DNA from: Rugosibacter aromaticivorans
Lineage (GTDB): Bacteria > Pseudomonadota > Gammaproteobacteria > Burkholderiales > Rhodocyclaceae
Assembly (NCBI RefSeq): GCF_000934545.1
Contig: NZ_CP010554.1
Coordinates: 1,674,001 to 1,738,000 of the forward strand
Length of the DNA stretch: 64,000 nt
Direction: 5' to 3'
The position numbers and the translations under genes are program-made. The first letter of the stretch is position 1, and each line of letters starts with the position of its first letter. Positions 8,657-22,369 of the stretch are shown here, in pieces. The notes below the pieces were generated by a model that saw only the letters and a list, made by a program, of their open reading frames with translations, was not told the DNA's origin and ran no database searches.

Positions 8657-9220
8657 CTATTCAGGCGCTGACCAACATCCGCTGGTGATTTTGTCTGCCC
8701 ACATCAGGGCAGTGATGGTTTTAGCATCGGTAATTTCACCATCACGCACAGCCAGCAAAGCATCTGCGATGCGCATCTCGATCACTTCCAGAAACTCGCC
8801 CTGATCGCGCTCATGGCCGACATACACCAGGCCTTCGGCCCAAAATATTTCAATTTTCTCGTCTGAATAACCAATGCAGGGATGCATCACACCCAGGTGG
8901 TGCCACACCCTGGCCTGATAGCCGGTTTCTTCGCGCAGCTCGCGCCGGGCGGTATCCAGCGGATGTTCATTGGGGTCAATTTTGCCAGCAGGCAGCTCAA
9001 GAAATATGCGGTGCAGTGCATAACGATATTGCCGTTCAAATAACAGCCGCCCGTTATCCAGCAAGGCAACAATCACCACGGCACCCGGATGGGCTACCCA
9101 TTCGCGCACCGCTGCATTGCCATCGGGCAAACGCACTTCATCGCGCCGCACATGCAACAGCTTGCCGTCAAAAACAGGCTCGCTCGAGAGCGTGTGTTCA
9201 ATGAGCTGGGCATCATCCAT
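8657..9220 (-). CDS. nudF: NUDIX hydrolase, probable ADP-ribose pyrophosphatase
   Basis: The 187-residue protein carries a complete NUDIX box: Gly of GKIDPNEHPLD, then TARRELREETGY with the two metal-binding glutamates. The N-terminal segment (PVFDGKLLHVRRDEVRLPDG) and the spacing match ADP-ribose pyrophosphatases, which hydrolyse ADP-ribose to AMP and ribose 5-phosphate. It is convergent with cobC (7 bp apart) and lies downstream of nuoN on the same strand, separated by 71 bp with no clear terminator. Confidence 0.85.
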   Translation of the reverse strand: MDDAQLIEHTLSSEPVFDGKLLHVRRDEVRLPDGNAAVREWVAHPGAVVIVALLDNGRLLFERQYRYALHRIFLELPAGKIDPNEHPLDTARRELREETGYQARVWHHLGVMHPCIGYSDEKIEIFWAEGLVYVGHERDQGEFLEVIEMRIADALLAVRDGEITDAKTITALMWADKITSGCWSAPE

Positions 9221-9291
9221 AGGGGTCGGGGATGCAGCGATGAGTCTTAAGAAAATTCGGTGAAGTAACTGTGCCCGTCACGCCTATCAAA

Positions 9292-10773
9292 CTATAGCGA
9301 GTGCAATAAGACAGCCGTGCAAACGGCCATGACAGCATCAGGAAATAACCCAAACGCCGCGACCGCAATGCCGTTCAACGATAGCAATACCCGAAAGGCC
9401 GGTGTTGCGATCAGTGGTGCAGTGTCCACAGGGGCATCAAAATACATGAGCTTAATGACGCGCAGATAATAAAAAGCCCCCACCAGTGAAAACATCACAG
9501 CGCCAATGGCAATGGCTATATGGCCGGCCTTGATAGCCGCCGTCAACACGGCAAATTTGGCAAAAAATCCGATAAAGAAAGGAATCCCCGCCATCGACAA
9601 CATAAAGATCAGCATCATTGCGGCAAACCAGGGGCTACGCTGGTTGAGCCCTTTGAAGTCATCAAGCTGTTCTGCTTCATGACCCGCACGCGAGAGCAAC
9701 AGCACCATGGCGAATGAACCCAGCGACATGAGCACATAGGCCACGGTGTAATACAACGCCGAGCTATAGGCGTTAATCGCCGTGAAAGGATCAATCTCCT
9801 TGCCGATAACACCGGAGGTTAAGCCCAGTAGCATGAACCCCATATGCGAGATGGCTGAATACGCCAGCATGCGCTTGATATTTTTCTGTGCAATGGCCGC
9901 CAGATTGCCCAGCCCGATAGAGAGTACGGCCATGATCAGCAGCATTTGCTGCCACTCGGCGACAAGAGAGAATAACGCATAAACCAATAACCGCAGCGCC
10001 ATGGCAAAGGCCGCCAGCTTAGGTGCCGAGCCGATCAGCATGGTAATCACGGTGGGCGCACCATGGTAAACATCCGGGATCCACATGTGAAATGGCACCA
10101 CACCCAGCTTGAAGGCCACACCCGTAACGATAAATACCAGACCAAACACCAGCACTGTTTTATCGGCTTGCCCTTGATATAAAACCTGGGATATGTTGGC
10201 GATATCAAGATTACCCGTTGCACCGTAAATCATTGACATGCCATATAGCAGCAAACCAGAAGCCAAGGCGCCCAATACAAAATACTTCATTGCTGCCTCG
10301 GTTGCTCGCGCGGAGTCACGGTCAATGGCGACCAGCGCGTAAAGGGCGAGTGACATGAGTTCCAGCCCAAGGTAAAGCGTCAAAAGACTGGCTGCAGAAA
10401 TCATCACCATCATGCCCAGCGTGGCATATAGCACCAAGAGGTAAAACTCGCCTTTATCCAAGCCCCGCTCGACCAGATATTGCCTGCCATACACCAGCAC
10501 CATGATGACAGATAGATAGGTCATCAGCTTGAGAAAATCACCTAGCAGGTCATCCACGAACAGATTGCTTAAAGTTAATGAGGTCTGCCCGTCGGCTGTT
10601 ATCACGGTGAGCACAGCGCAGCCAAGCAAGGTGATGATCGTCAGCGCGGAGGCAACCCAACGCTGGGTTGCGCTAAAAAGCAGGTCGGCAAACAAAATGA
10701 CGAACGACATCGTCAAGAGAAATATCTCAGGCGCGACCGGGTACAAATCGGGTATCACGAAATTATTCAGCAT
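9292..10773 (-). CDS. nuoN: NADH-quinone oxidoreductase subunit N
   Basis: A 493-residue antiporter-like membrane subunit of respiratory complex I. It has the conserved glutamate in [12 protein letters not shown], the lysine helix [20 protein letters not shown], and [16 protein letters not shown]. About fourteen hydrophobic helices are expected. It is the last gene of the nuoA to nuoN operon, transcribed on the minus strand, 74 bp after nuoM. Confidence 0.96.
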   Translation of the reverse strand: MLNNFVIPDLYPVAPEIFLLTMSFVILFADLLFSATQRWVASALTIITLLGCAVLTVITADGQTSLTLSNLFVDDLLGDFLKLMTYLSVIMVLVYGRQYLVERGLDKGEFYLLVLYATLGMMVMISAASLLTLYLGLELMSLALYALVAIDRDSARATEAAMKYFVLGALASGLLLYGMSMIYGATGNLDIANISQVLYQGQADKTVLVFGLVFIVTGVAFKLGVVPFHMWIPDVYHGAPTVITMLIGSAPKLAAFAMALRLLVYALFSLVAEWQQMLLIMAVLSIGLGNLAAIAQKNIKRMLAYSAISHMGFMLLGLTSGVIGKEIDPFTAINAYSSALYYTVAYVLMSLGSFAMVLLLSRAGHEAEQLDDFKGLNQRSPWFAAMMLIFMLSMAGIPFFIGFFAKFAVLTAAIKAGHIAIAIGAVMFSLVGAFYYLRVIKLMYFDAPVDTAPLIATPAFRVLLSLNGIAVAAFGLFPDAVMAVCTAVLLHSL

Positions 10774-10847
10774 CAGATGTCTCAGTTTCTCGTGCGATGG
10801 TTTTGTGGCATGTTGCTCGGATGACTCCCATGACTCCCGTCTGTCAA

Positions 10848-12323
10848 TTACAGTTTGCTTGCTGCAACATGCTTCAACAGGTTATCTACAGAGGCATGCA
10901 TTACCTCAGTGAACGGATACGGATAAAGACCCATCGCCAATACACAAATTGCCAGCAGCGCAAGAATTAAAAACTCACGAAACCCGATATCAGACAAGGC
11001 CGCCACGTGCGAGTTGGTAATAGCCCCAAACACCACCCGCTTATACATCCACAGTGTGTATGCCGCACCCAGAATAAGCGTTACTGCAGCAGCCATACCG
11101 ACCCAAAAATTGAACTTCACCGCACCTAAAATCACCATGAACTCACCCACAAAGCCCGAAGTGGCCGGCAAGCCGGCGTTCGCCATGGAGAACAGCATGA
11201 AGAAGGCGGCGAACTTGGGCATGGTATTGACGACGCCGCCGTAATCCGCAATCTGTCGCGAATGCATGCGGTCATACATGACGCCAATGCACAAGAACAT
11301 GGCTGCAGAAATAAAGCCATGCGAAATCATTTGCACCAGCGAACCCTCAACGCCTAGCGGATTGAAGATAAAAAAGCCGAGGGTGACAAACCCCATGTGC
11401 GAGATTGAAGAGTAAGCCACCAGCTTTTTCATGTCAGCCTGAACGAGTGCAACAAAGCCAATGTAAATCACCGCCGTGAGCGACAAAGCGATCATGAGGG
11501 GCGCGAGGTAATGGCTCGCATCCGGTGCAATAGGCAGTGAAAACCGCACAAAACCATAAGCGCCGAGTTTCAAGGCAATCGCCGCCAGAACCACCGAGCC
11601 GCCGGTGGGCGCTTCAACGTGGGCGTCCGGTAGCCAGGTATGCACCGGCCACATCGGCACCTTGACGGCGAAGGACACCAAAAATGCAATGAACAGCAGA
11701 ATCTGCGGCGTCATTCCCAACTGCAACTGGTGCCAGTCAAGAATGTTTGCACTCCCACCTGAGGTCAAAAATAGCCAGATCAAAGCCACCAGCATGAGTA
11801 AAGAGCCGAGCAGCGTATAGAGGAAAAATTTAATCGCGGCGTAAACTCGCTTGGGACCACCCCACACGCCAATGATGAGGTACATCGGGATGAGTGATGC
11901 CTCAAAAAACACATAAAACAATATCCCATCCAACGCACTGAAAATGCCATTCATCAGCCCCGACATGATCAAAAAGGCACCCATATACTGAGCCTGTTTT
12001 TTTTCGATCACGTCCCACCCGGCCAGAACCACCATGATCGTGATGAAACTGTTAAGCAAAATAAAGGGCATGGAAATTCCATCAACACCCAGCAGGTATT
12101 GCAGATTGAAGCGTGGCATCCAAGGGGCCTGCTCAACAAACTGCATGCTCGCCTGAGTTGAGTCAAACCCTGTATAAAGTGGCAAGGTCACGGCAAACCC
12201 GGCAAGCGCCACGGCAAGCGTCAGCCAGCGCACCAGGAAACGGCGCTCTGACCCGAGCAAAAGCACGGGAATCGCGCCAAGAATGGGAACCCAGATTGCA
12301 AGACTTAAGAAATGCGCATTCAT
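10848..12323 (-). CDS. nuoM: NADH-quinone oxidoreductase subunit M
   Basis: A 491-residue antiporter-like proton-translocating subunit of complex I. Key charged helices are [18 protein letters not shown] (Glu), [18 protein letters not shown] (Lys) and the [18 protein letters not shown] loop. The start is 10 bp after the nuoL stop. At 11.55 kb the bases encoding LGAYGF resemble only the core of the interspersed motif, without the second box. Confidence 0.96.
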   Translation of the reverse strand: MNAHFLSLAIWVPILGAIPVLLLGSERRFLVRWLTLAVALAGFAVTLPLYTGFDSTQASMQFVEQAPWMPRFNLQYLLGVDGISMPFILLNSFITIMVVLAGWDVIEKKQAQYMGAFLIMSGLMNGIFSALDGILFYVFFEASLIPMYLIIGVWGGPKRVYAAIKFFLYTLLGSLLMLVALIWLFLTSGGSANILDWHQLQLGMTPQILLFIAFLVSFAVKVPMWPVHTWLPDAHVEAPTGGSVVLAAIALKLGAYGFVRFSLPIAPDASHYLAPLMIALSLTAVIYIGFVALVQADMKKLVAYSSISHMGFVTLGFFIFNPLGVEGSLVQMISHGFISAAMFLCIGVMYDRMHSRQIADYGGVVNTMPKFAAFFMLFSMANAGLPATSGFVGEFMVILGAVKFNFWVGMAAAVTLILGAAYTLWMYKRVVFGAITNSHVAALSDIGFREFLILALLAICVLAMGLYPYPFTEVMHASVDNLLKHVAASKL

Positions 12324-12333
12324 GTTGCTTTTG

Positions 12334-14322
12334 TCAGACCCGGTTAAACCAATAGGTTAAAAATGCGGCGACGCCGAAAATCATGCCAAAGGCGTATTGA
12401 TAAATATGCCCTGTCTGCAGCTTGCGCACGAGGCCAGCAAACCAGCCTACGAGATGTGCGGAGCCATTCACCATGAAGCCGTCGATCAGTGCTTGATCGC
12501 CCCCCTTCCACAGGCCACGCCCTAATAGGCGAGCACCACCAGCAAAAAACACCTCATTGAATTTGTCAAAATAGTATTTGTTGTCCAGCAGCGTGTAGAG
12601 CGGCATGACGGCTTTTTGTATTGCCGCAGGAATATCCGGACGCTTGAGATAAAAGAACCAGGACAGCGCCACACCGCTTATGGCGAGGAAGAATGGCAGA
12701 CTGGCCAGCCCATGCATTGCCATGGTGAGCGCGCCATGAAATTCTTCGGTCAGATGCGCCATGGGTGGATGCTTTACCACATCAATCATGATGGCAGAGC
12801 CAAACCAGTCACCAAACAGCATCGGCTGAATGGTGAAGAAGCCGATAACTACGGATGGAATCGCCAGCAGCACCAGCGGCAGCGTGATTACCCAAGGCGA
12901 CTCGTGCGGTTTGCTGGACCCATGATGATCACCATGGGTGGCGTGATGCTCGTCGTGCGGCGCCTGATCGTAGCGTTCTGCGCCGTGGAAGACCAGAAAA
13001 TACATGCGGAAAGAATAAAACGCGGTAACAAATACGCCAGCCACGACGGCGAAATATGCAAAGCCGGAACCCCATAAGTGCGATGCCTGTACGGCTTCGA
13101 TAATCGAGTCTTTCGAGTAGAAACCGGACAGAAACGGAAAGCCGATCAAGGCCAGCGAGCCGAGAAGTGAAGTAATCCAGGTAATTGGCATGTATTTGCG
13201 CAAGCCACCCATGTAACGCATGTCCTGATTATGGTGACAACCGATAATCACCGAGCCCGCGCCAAGGAATAGCAAGGCCTTGAAGAAGGCGTGTGTCATC
13301 AGGTGAAATACGGCAATCGGGTATGCAGAAACACCCAGCGCGACCGTCATGTACCCCAACTGGGAGAGGGTCGAATACGCCACCACACGTTTGATGTCGT
13401 TCTGGATGATCCCCAAAAAACCCATGAACAGGGCAGTGATCGCGCCAATCACCAAAACAAAGGACAGCGCGGTATCTGACAATTCAAACAGTGGTGACAT
13501 GCGGGTCACCATGAAAATGCCTGCTGTCACCATCGTCGCTGCGTGAATCAGGGCCGAAATCGGCGTCGGGCCCTCCATTGAGTCGGGCAGCCAAACATGC
13601 AGCGGCACTTGTGCCGACTTGCCCATGGCGCCAATGAAAAGACAGATGCAGATGGCCGTCATCAAGGGCCAGCCAGTAACGGTTTCGACCATGGCGGCCA
13701 GTTCATTGCGCTTGGCAAACACTTCGGCGTAATCCAAGCTGCCAGCATAGGCCGCGATCAGGGCGATACCGAGCAGAAATCCGAAGTCACCGACGCGGTT
13801 CACCAAAAATGCCTTGAGGTTGGCATAAATCGCGGTTGGCCGTGTGTACCAAAAACCAATCAGTAGATAGGAAACCAGCCCTACAGCCTCCCAACCGAAA
13901 AAGAGCTGTACGAAGTTGTTGCTCATCACCAGCATCAGCATCGAAAACGTAAACAGCGAGATATAGCTGAAGAAGCGCTGATAACCGGGGTCATCTGCCA
14001 TGTAGCCGATGGTGTAGATATGCACCATCAGCGAGACAAAGGTAACGACCAGCATCATCATCACGGTGAGCGGGTCAATCAGAAATCCGATGTGCAGCTT
14101 GAGGCCACCAGATTCAAGCCAAGTGTATAGCACGCCATTGAAATGGTGGCCCGCCTGAACATCCTGATAAACCAGTATCGAGGCTGCCAGTGAAACAGCC
14201 ACCCCCACGATGGTGACAACATGCGCACCCGTGCGGCCGATGAGCTTGCCAAAAAGGCCGGCCAAGAGGGCACCCGCCAGAGGCGCAAGAGGAACGAGCA
14301 GATAGAGCGTTTTTATATCCAT
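12334..14322 (-). CDS. nuoL: NADH-quinone oxidoreductase subunit L
   Basis: A 662-residue largest membrane subunit of complex I, which carries the long lateral helix. Conserved features include FFGWEAVGLVSYLLIGFW, KSAQVPLHVWLPDSMEGPTP and KRVVAYSTLSQLGYM. A histidine-rich loop (HDEHHATHGDHHG, about residues 450-475) precedes the C-terminal helices; such loops are common in betaproteobacterial NuoL. It follows nuoK with 3 bp between the genes. Confidence 0.97.
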   Translation of the reverse strand: MDIKTLYLLVPLAPLAGALLAGLFGKLIGRTGAHVVTIVGVAVSLAASILVYQDVQAGHHFNGVLYTWLESGGLKLHIGFLIDPLTVMMMLVVTFVSLMVHIYTIGYMADDPGYQRFFSYISLFTFSMLMLVMSNNFVQLFFGWEAVGLVSYLLIGFWYTRPTAIYANLKAFLVNRVGDFGFLLGIALIAAYAGSLDYAEVFAKRNELAAMVETVTGWPLMTAICICLFIGAMGKSAQVPLHVWLPDSMEGPTPISALIHAATMVTAGIFMVTRMSPLFELSDTALSFVLVIGAITALFMGFLGIIQNDIKRVVAYSTLSQLGYMTVALGVSAYPIAVFHLMTHAFFKALLFLGAGSVIIGCHHNQDMRYMGGLRKYMPITWITSLLGSLALIGFPFLSGFYSKDSIIEAVQASHLWGSGFAYFAVVAGVFVTAFYSFRMYFLVFHGAERYDQAPHDEHHATHGDHHGSSKPHESPWVITLPLVLLAIPSVVIGFFTIQPMLFGDWFGSAIMIDVVKHPPMAHLTEEFHGALTMAMHGLASLPFFLAISGVALSWFFYLKRPDIPAAIQKAVMPLYTLLDNKYYFDKFNEVFFAGGARLLGRGLWKGGDQALIDGFMVNGSAHLVGWFAGLVRKLQTGHIYQYAFGMIFGVAAFLTYWFNRV

Positions 14323-14325
14323 CGC

Positions 14326-14631
14326 TCAACCCTTTAGCTGATCAAGATCATCGACATGAATCGAGGACAGATTACGGAAAAGTACTACGAGAATCGCTAG
14401 GCCAATGGCTGATTCAGCCGCAGCGACCACCAGGATGAAAAACACAAACAACTGCCCGGAGAGATCGTTCAGGTAATGTGAGAAAGCGACAAAATTGAGA
14501 TTAACGGCAAGCAGCATCAGCTCAATGGCCATGAGCAGAACAATCAAGTTTTTGCGATTGAGAAATATGCCAACGATGCTGATCGCAAAGAGAATAGCGG
14601 CAAGCGTCAGGTAGTGAGAAAGCGAAATCAT
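14326..14631 (-). CDS. nuoK: NADH-quinone oxidoreductase subunit K
   Basis: A 101-residue, three-helix membrane subunit with the two conserved buried glutamates, in [14 protein letters not shown] and [13 protein letters not shown]. The first bases overlap the nuoJ stop by 4 bp (ATGA), which suggests coupled translation. Confidence 0.96.
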   Translation of the reverse strand: MISLSHYLTLAAILFAISIVGIFLNRKNLIVLLMAIELMLLAVNLNFVAFSHYLNDLSGQLFVFFILVVAAAESAIGLAILVVLFRNLSSIHVDDLDQLKG

Positions 14632-15275
14632 AGGGGGGCACCGCCTTTGGATTCTGTCACCGGTGTTTCGCTTTCAGATGCCATAGCAACAATCCGCAGA
14701 CGATCACTGCGTTTGACCGCCACTTGATCTGACGGGCGCAGCCCCTTGGTATCCTTGCGTTGCCGCAGCGTCAGCATGACAGCCGCAATAATGGCAACCA
14801 GCAAAATAACGGAGGCCAGTTCAAAGGGATAAACGTAATCAGTAAACAGAATTCTGGCAAGCGCTTTGGTATTGCTTTCACCCGCTGGAACAACGTGTGC
14901 TGGAAAGTTACCCAGGCTAAAGTAGCGGCCGGTAAGCACCGTCGTCATTTCAACCACCATGATTACACCAATGGTTGCTCCTAATGGCAAATGGCTCCAG
15001 AAACCGTGGCGCAGTCTTTCAATGTTGATATCCAGCATCATGACGACAAACAAAAACAGCACCATCACGGCCCCGACATACACCATGATCAAGGCAATCG
15101 CGAGAAACTCTGCCTGCAACAGCAGCCATAAGCCAGCCGCATTAAAAAAAGCGAGCACAAGAAAAAGCACCGCATGCACTGGGTTTCGCGCGGTAATAAC
15201 CCGTAACGCGGAGAACAGCATCACTGCTGCAAACAGGTAAAAAAGAAAAGTGGTGAATTCCATGGGGCTAATCAA
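14628..15275 (-). CDS. nuoJ: NADH-quinone oxidoreductase subunit J
   Basis: A 215-residue membrane subunit: five hydrophobic segments including [17 protein letters not shown], the family's best conserved helix, then a polar C-terminal tail (about 165-215). It starts at the base before nuoI ends and overlaps nuoK by 4 bp. The ATG at 15275 puts [12 protein letters not shown] near the N terminus as in other members; the inner Met5 is an alternative start. Confidence 0.95.
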   Translation of the reverse strand: MISPMEFTTFLFYLFAAVMLFSALRVITARNPVHAVLFLVLAFFNAAGLWLLLQAEFLAIALIMVYVGAVMVLFLFVVMMLDINIERLRHGFWSHLPLGATIGVIMVVEMTTVLTGRYFSLGNFPAHVVPAGESNTKALARILFTDYVYPFELASVILLVAIIAAVMLTLRQRKDTKGLRPSDQVAVKRSDRLRIVAMASESETPVTESKGGAPL

Positions 15276-15773
15276 TTAACGGAAACGGGCATCAATTTCG
15301 CGATCAGCGGCGATCTGCTCTTCGTACCGATCGCCAACAGCCAATAGCATCTGCTTGGTGTAGTAAAGATCGCCACGTGTTTCGCCGTGATACTCGAAAA
15401 TACGCGTTTCCACGATGGCATCCACAGGACAAGCTTCTTCACAAAAACCACAGAAAATGCACTTGACAAGATCAATATCGTAACGGGTCGTGCGGCGCGA
15501 GGTTTGCCCATTTCCATCGTCGCGCTGAGCCGATTCAATGGTAATCGCCAGTGCAGGGCAAACCGCTTCGCATAATTTGCAGGCGATGCATCGCTCCTCG
15601 CCATTCGGGTAGCGACGCAGCGCATGCAACCCACGAAAGCGCGAGCTTTGCGGTGTTTTTTCTTCAGGAAACTGCACGGTAATCTTGCGTGCAAACATAT
15701 AGCGGCCAGTAACAGCCATACCTTTGAACAACTCTTTTAAAAACAAACTGCCTATAAAATCTTTAGCACCCAT
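15276..15773 (-). CDS. nuoI: NADH-quinone oxidoreductase subunit I
   Basis: A 165-residue peripheral subunit with two 4Fe-4S motifs, [12 protein letters not shown] and [12 protein letters not shown] (clusters N6a and N6b), which pass electrons towards the NuoB cluster. The N terminus ([16 protein letters not shown]) is the usual membrane-associated helix. It lies 15 bp after nuoH. Confidence 0.97.
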   Translation of the reverse strand: MGAKDFIGSLFLKELFKGMAVTGRYMFARKITVQFPEEKTPQSSRFRGLHALRRYPNGEERCIACKLCEAVCPALAITIESAQRDDGNGQTSRRTTRYDIDLVKCIFCGFCEEACPVDAIVETRIFEYHGETRGDLYYTKQMLLAVGDRYEEQIAADREIDARFR

Positions 15774-15788
15774 AGAAAACTCCCGATC

Positions 15789-16841
15789 CTATTTCCAGAT
15801 AGTCAGTGGCGACATCATCCAGACGCCTATGACAAGAATCCATACCAGCGTCAGCGGGACAAAAACCTTCCAGCCCAAGCGCATGATCTGGTCATAGCGA
15901 TAGCGCGGAAAAGTAGCGCGAATCCAGAGGAAGAAAAAAAGAACGGCAGATATTTTCACCGCCAACCAGAAAAAACCGTCCGGCAGAAAACCAACCGGCG
16001 ATAGCCAGCCACCGAAGAAAAATACCGCCACCATGGCCGACACGAGAATCATGTTGGCATATTCAGCAAGGAAAAACATCGCGAATGACATGCCGGAATA
16101 TTCCACCATGTGACCAGCAACAATTTCGGACTCACCCTCGACGACATCAAACGGCGCACGATTCAGTTCGGCCACGCCCGAAATCAAATACACCGCAAAC
16201 ACAGGCAGCAAGGGGAGCCAATTCCAGGAAAGAAAACCAATGCCCTGCGCGGCAAAGTAACCCTGCGCTTGGCCATGCACAATCTCGGTGAGATTCAGAC
16301 TGCTGGAAACCATGAGTACGCTGATTAACGCCAGCCCCATGGCCACCTCATAAGAAATCATCTGTGCTGAAGATCGCATGGCACCCAGAAATGCATATTT
16401 CGAATTTGAAGCCCATCCAGCGATGATGATGCCGTACACACCGATAGAACCAATGGCAAGAAGATACAGCACACCAGCATCGATATTCGCCAAGACCCAG
16501 CCGCTAGAAAAAGGGATCACCGCCCACATCGCCAGGGCCGGCGCTATGGCCATGACAGGCCCCACCAAAAATAGTTTTTTATCAGCCGCAGAAGGAAAGA
16601 CGACTTCCTTGAAAAAGAGCTTTAACCCGTCGGCAATCGGTTGTAACAAGCCCCAAGGGCCGACACGATTGGGGCCAATACGCACATGCATCCAACCAAT
16701 GACCTTGCGCTCCCAAAAAGTCAGGTAGGCCACTGAGAGCAGTAATGGCACAAGAATTAGCGCAACTTTAAACAAAGTCCACACCAGAGGAAAAAGCGGA
16801 CCAAGCCACTGTTGAATGGGTGCAAGAAGCGCATTCATCAT
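15789..16841 (-). CDS. nuoH: NADH-quinone oxidoreductase subunit H
   Basis: A 350-residue membrane subunit forming much of the quinone chamber. Recognisable loops are [40 protein letters not shown] (conserved acidic loop) and [19 protein letters not shown]. The start overlaps the nuoG stop by 4 bp. Confidence 0.97.
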   Translation of the reverse strand: MMNALLAPIQQWLGPLFPLVWTLFKVALILVPLLLSVAYLTFWERKVIGWMHVRIGPNRVGPWGLLQPIADGLKLFFKEVVFPSAADKKLFLVGPVMAIAPALAMWAVIPFSSGWVLANIDAGVLYLLAIGSIGVYGIIIAGWASNSKYAFLGAMRSSAQMISYEVAMGLALISVLMVSSSLNLTEIVHGQAQGYFAAQGIGFLSWNWLPLLPVFAVYLISGVAELNRAPFDVVEGESEIVAGHMVEYSGMSFAMFFLAEYANMILVSAMVAVFFFGGWLSPVGFLPDGFFWLAVKISAVLFFFLWIRATFPRYRYDQIMRLGWKVFVPLTLVWILVIGVWMMSPLTIWK

Positions 16842-19275
16842 GCTTTTTCCACACGTAACGTTGTGAACATTGGACCGACAGCAACCGTGGTGGCATGTCC
16901 GGTGGCGATACGTATTACATTATCGGGCAAATTCGCATCGAGTTCAGCGTGCATCATCGCTGCTATGTCATGACTTGCAGAATTTTTTGTCGTATCTACC
17001 GTATCACCAGCGCCGTCCGAGTGGATACCGCTTCGCATAACTTTTACCCGACCACCGCTTGCAATACCCAAGCGAGCAAGCGTCACGCTATTCATACGTG
17101 CCACAGGGATAGCAGCATCTTTGGTTTTTTGTAACGCGGGAGCGTAACGCACGAGCATATCGGCAAAATGGATAGGCACATCGGCGACGCGTTCAGTCAA
17201 TGGCACAGCTTGGGTAGTTGCCGGGTTTGCCAGCGGCAGATGAAACGAAATACCTGAAACACCGTTATCAAGGCCAGAGACAAATTCCAGTGATTCGCCC
17301 TGCGCAAGATTCAGCGCTTCAGCTTTTATTTCTTCGCTGCTGCTGTAATCGAACCCGGGAAGATCAAGCAAATTCGCCAATACCCGGAGTACCTTCCAGG
17401 CAGGACGGGTTTCAGCCAAGGGTTTAATGGCGGCATAGAAGCTTTGCACACGACCTTCACAATTAATGAAAGTCCCTGCGGTTTCCGCAAAGGGAGACAC
17501 TGGCAAAAGCACATCCGCATAACCTAGCGCAGCTTTTGACTTGAACGGCGATAACACAATTACACTCGCTGCCTGGCTGAGTGCAGCCAAGGCTTGCATA
17601 CCATGCGCGCAATCCAGCTCCGGCTCGACACCTAACAACACATACGCCCGCCGTGGCTGGGCCAACATCGCTTCGGCGGAAAGACCACCGGCTTGTGGCA
17701 CTGCTTTGGCGACATAGGCACCAAGGCTATTCGCGGCTTCACCAAGAAAACCCAATCTTCCACCCAAAAGGCTGGCAAGCTGATTGGCCAACGCATGAAG
17801 CGCTGCTGCCTGCGGATGTTGTTGCGCGAAATTCCCCAGCAGAATTCCCGTGTTACGACCGCTAACAAGGCTCTGCGCAATCTGCTCGGCCTCGGCTGAC
17901 ACGGTCAATTCAGCAAACGCCCCATCCGTATCACTCGTTTCAATGGCCACACCCTTCTTCGCGCACACGGCCTTAACAACTTGAGCCAGCATCGAAGGTA
18001 AGCGTGAAGGCGGCACAATCGCTTGCCCGGCCAATTTAATGAACTGATCATCCCCTGCACTATGCAATAAAGTGATTTGCGCACCACGTTTGGCCGATTG
18101 ACGCAAACGTTGCGCGATGAGTGGATGATCCTTACGCAGGAAGGAACCAACCACCAGCACACGATCAAGCTGGGATAGCTCGGCGATCTTCATACCCAGC
18201 CATGGCATGCCGAGACGCTTGCCATCGGCAGAAAAATCGCTGTGGCGCAAGCGCGTATCGATATTTTCGCACCCCAGTCCACGCAGCAGCTTTTGCCCAA
18301 GATACAGCTCTTCAAGTGTTGCATGAGGGCTTAGCAAGCCACCAATGGCTGTGCCGCCCGCTGCCTTGACAACATCACGTAGCGTATGCACGACATAATC
18401 GAGTGCCACAGACCAGTCGACTTCATGCCATATGCCATCTTGCTTGAGCATCGGACGTGACAGCCGCTCTGGGGAATTCAATCCCTCGTAGGAATAGCGA
18501 TCTTTATCCGAGAGCCAGCACTCGTTGATGTCTTCGTTTTCACGCGGCAAAACACGCATGACACGATCGTTTTTAGTTTGCACGATCAAGTGACTGCCGA
18601 GACTATCGTGCGGGCTGATCGATTTACGCCGAGAAAGCTCCCAGGTGCGCGCCGAAAAGCGGAACGGTTTAGAAGTTAAGGCACCGACTGGACACAGATC
18701 AATAATATTGCCGGAGAGTTCCGAATCTACGGTCTTTTCAACAAACGGCATAACTTCCGCATGCTCACCCCGGAAGGCCTGGCCCAATTCCATGACGCCC
18801 GCAATTTCCTGCGTGAAGCGGATGCAGCGCGTGCAATTGATGCACCGGGTCATGTCCGTCGTCACTAGCGGGCCGAGATCTTTATCAGCCACAACGCGCT
18901 TCTCTTCTTGATAGTGAGAAGCAGAATCGCCATAGCCAACCGCCAGATCCTGCAGCTGGCATTCGCCACCCTGGTCGCAAATAGGGCAATCCAGCGGATG
19001 ATTGATCAACAAGAATTCCATCACGCCCTTCTGCGCCGAGACTGCCAGCTCAGAATGGGTAAACACTTTCATGCCGGGTGTAATCGGCGTTGCGCACGCG
19101 GGTAAAGGTTTTGGTGCTTTTTCTACCTGCACCAAGCACATACGGCAGTTAGCTGCAATGGAGAGCTTCTTGTGATAACAAAAATGGGGAATATAGGTTC
19201 CCGCTTGATGCGCGGCATCCATGATGGTACTGCCGGGTTCTACCTGCAATGCTTTGCCATTGATTTCAATATCAA

Positions 19276-19279
<4 letters not shown>
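16838..19279 (-). CDS. nuoG: NADH-quinone oxidoreductase subunit G
   Basis: An 813-residue iron-sulfur subunit. The N-terminal ferredoxin-like domain has [15 protein letters not shown], followed by [18 protein letters not shown] (His-Cys cluster) and [14 protein letters not shown], then a long molybdopterin-oxidoreductase-like domain without evident cofactor role. The start is placed at GTG 19277-19279, preceded by GGAGG, giving [16 protein letters not shown]; the longer frame to 19342 lies in nuoF. The GTGA at the junction overlaps the nuoF stop by 4 bp. Confidence 0.95.
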
Positions 19280-20613
<1,334 letters not shown>

Positions 20614-20614
20614 T

Positions 20615-21106
20615 TCATTTGCACTCCGCCAGCAGTAAATCGATTTGTTCCGGGAGCATGAAACTACACATGCGCTTGTTATTTACCAGCATGACCGGCG
20701 CATCACCGCAAGCGCCCATGCACTCGCCTTCTTTCAACGTAAAGCGGCCATCGGGGGTGGTTTGATTAAAGTCGATACCCAGCTTTTCTTTCAGGTAATC
20801 AGCCGCATGAGCCCCGCCCGACAAAGCACAGGGCAAATTGGTGCATACCGTCAGCTTGTATTGACCCACCGGCTCCAGGTTATACATCGTGTAGAAACTC
20901 GCCACTTCGTAAGCGGCAATCGATGGCATGCCCAGATAGCTCGCCACAAACTCGATGGTTTCACGCGCCAGCCATGATTTTTCATCCTGCGCAATAGCCA
21001 GCGCCGCCATCACCGCAGATTGCTTTTTATCGGCGGGATATTTCGCAATTTCGCGATCAATCTTTTGCAGGGATTCAGGACTCAGCATACCCATTCCATT
21101 CGTCAT
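20615..21106 (-). CDS. nuoE: NADH-quinone oxidoreductase subunit E
   Basis: A 163-residue thioredoxin-like 2Fe-2S subunit (cluster N1a). The four ligands fall in [11 protein letters not shown] and [12 protein letters not shown]. It lies between nuoD (9 bp) and nuoF (1 bp). The ATG at 21106 gives [14 protein letters not shown]; one of the next methionines could be the true start. Confidence 0.96.
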   Translation of the reverse strand: MTNGMGMLSPESLQKIDREIAKYPADKKQSAVMAALAIAQDEKSWLARETIEFVASYLGMPSIAAYEVASFYTMYNLEPVGQYKLTVCTNLPCALSGGAHAADYLKEKLGIDFNQTTPDGRFTLKEGECMGACGDAPVMLVNNKRMCSFMLPEQIDLLLAECK

Positions 21107-21115
21107 TTATTGCGC

Positions 21116-22369
21116 TTATCGATCCGTATCGCCAAGCACCAGATCAATGGTGCCGATAATCGCGGTCACATCAGCAATCATGTGGCCCGAAGCCATTTCA
21201 TTCACTGCCGCAAGGTGCGGGAATCCCGGCGAACGCAGCTTTAAGCGATAAGGTTTATTGGCACCATCGGACACCGCCCAGACGCCAAATTCGCCTTTGG
21301 GATGCTCAATGGCGGCATAAACCTCGCCTGGCGGAACGTGCATACCTTCTGTGAACAGCTTGAAATGATGAATCAACTCTTCCATGTTGGCCTTCATGCG
21401 TTCACGCGAAGGCGGTGCAACTTTATGGTTATCGACAATCACGGGGCCAGGGTTCGCTCGTAGCCATGCAATGCACTGTTGCACGATACGATTGGACTGG
21501 CGCATTTCTTCCATACGCACCAGATAGCGGTCGTAGCAATCGCCATTAACGCCAACAGGAATATCAAATGTCATGCGATCATAGACTTCATAGGGCTGCT
21601 TTTTGCGCAAATCCCACTCAACTCCTGAACCACGCAGCATCGGCCCGGTGCAACCAAGCTGCAAAGCACGCTCAGGGCTGAGCACGCCGACACCGACAGT
21701 CCGCTGCTTCCAGATACGATTATCCGTAAGCAGCGATTCATATTCATCAAGATAGCCAGGAAAACGGTGTGTGAAATCGTCAAGAAAATCCAACAGCGAG
21801 CCCTGCCGGGCTTCATTGAGTTGCCGCACATCCTCAGCAGATTTGAACCGGTTGACTTCATACTGCGGCATGCGATCGGGTAAATCGCGGTACACGCCAC
21901 CCGGACGATAATAGGCCGCATGCATCCGCGCACCTGAAATTGCTTCATACACATCCAACAGATCTTCCCGCTCGCGGAAGGTGTACAGCACCATGGCCAT
22001 CGCGCCAATATCCAGTGCATGCGTGCCTATGTTGAGCAGATGATTCAGAATGCGCGTCACCTCATCCATCATGACGCGAATATATTGCGCACGCAAAGGC
22101 ACTTCCAGGCCGACTAGCCGCTCAATCGCCATGCAATAGGCATGCTCGTTGCACATCATCGAAACGTAATCAAGCCTATCCATATAAGGCACAGATTGAA
22201 TCCACGTTCGCGTTTCAGCCAATTTTTCTGTAGCGCGATGCAACAAACCAATATGCGGGTCAGCCCGCACCACCACTTCACCATCCAGTTCAAGCACCAG
22301 TCGTAACACGCCATGCGCTGCAGGGTGCTGCGGGCCAAAATTGATGGTGTAATTTTTGATTTCAGCCAC
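21116..22369 (-). CDS. nuoD: NADH-quinone oxidoreductase subunit D
   Basis: A 417-residue quinone-site subunit (49-kDa type). The start is placed at GTG 22367-22369, preceded by GAGG, so the protein opens [20 protein letters not shown] as in the family; the longer frame lies in nuoC. Other landmarks are [26 protein letters not shown] and [18 protein letters not shown]. It overlaps the nuoC stop by 8 bp. Confidence 0.96.
   Translation of the reverse strand: MAEIKNYTINFGPQHPAAHGVLRLVLELDGEVVVRADPHIGLLHRATEKLAETRTWIQSVPYMDRLDYVSMMCNEHAYCMAIERLVGLEVPLRAQYIRVMMDEVTRILNHLLNIGTHALDIGAMAMVLYTFREREDLLDVYEAISGARMHAAYYRPGGVYRDLPDRMPQYEVNRFKSAEDVRQLNEARQGSLLDFLDDFTHRFPGYLDEYESLLTDNRIWKQRTVGVGVLSPERALQLGCTGPMLRGSGVEWDLRKKQPYEVYDRMTFDIPVGVNGDCYDRYLVRMEEMRQSNRIVQQCIAWLRANPGPVIVDNHKVAPPSRERMKANMEELIHHFKLFTEGMHVPPGEVYAAIEHPKGEFGVWAVSDGANKPYRLKLRSPGFPHLAAVNEMASGHMIADVTAIIGTIDLVLGDTDR

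Noticed and set aside
11545..11570. Motif-like CTCGGCGCT in nuoM
   Set aside because: Only the core matches, the second box is missing, and the residues LGAYGF are conserved in NuoM for their own reason.
12860..12970. His-rich loop in NuoL as a possible metal site
   Set aside because: Such loops are common in betaproteobacterial NuoL and do not mark anything special here.
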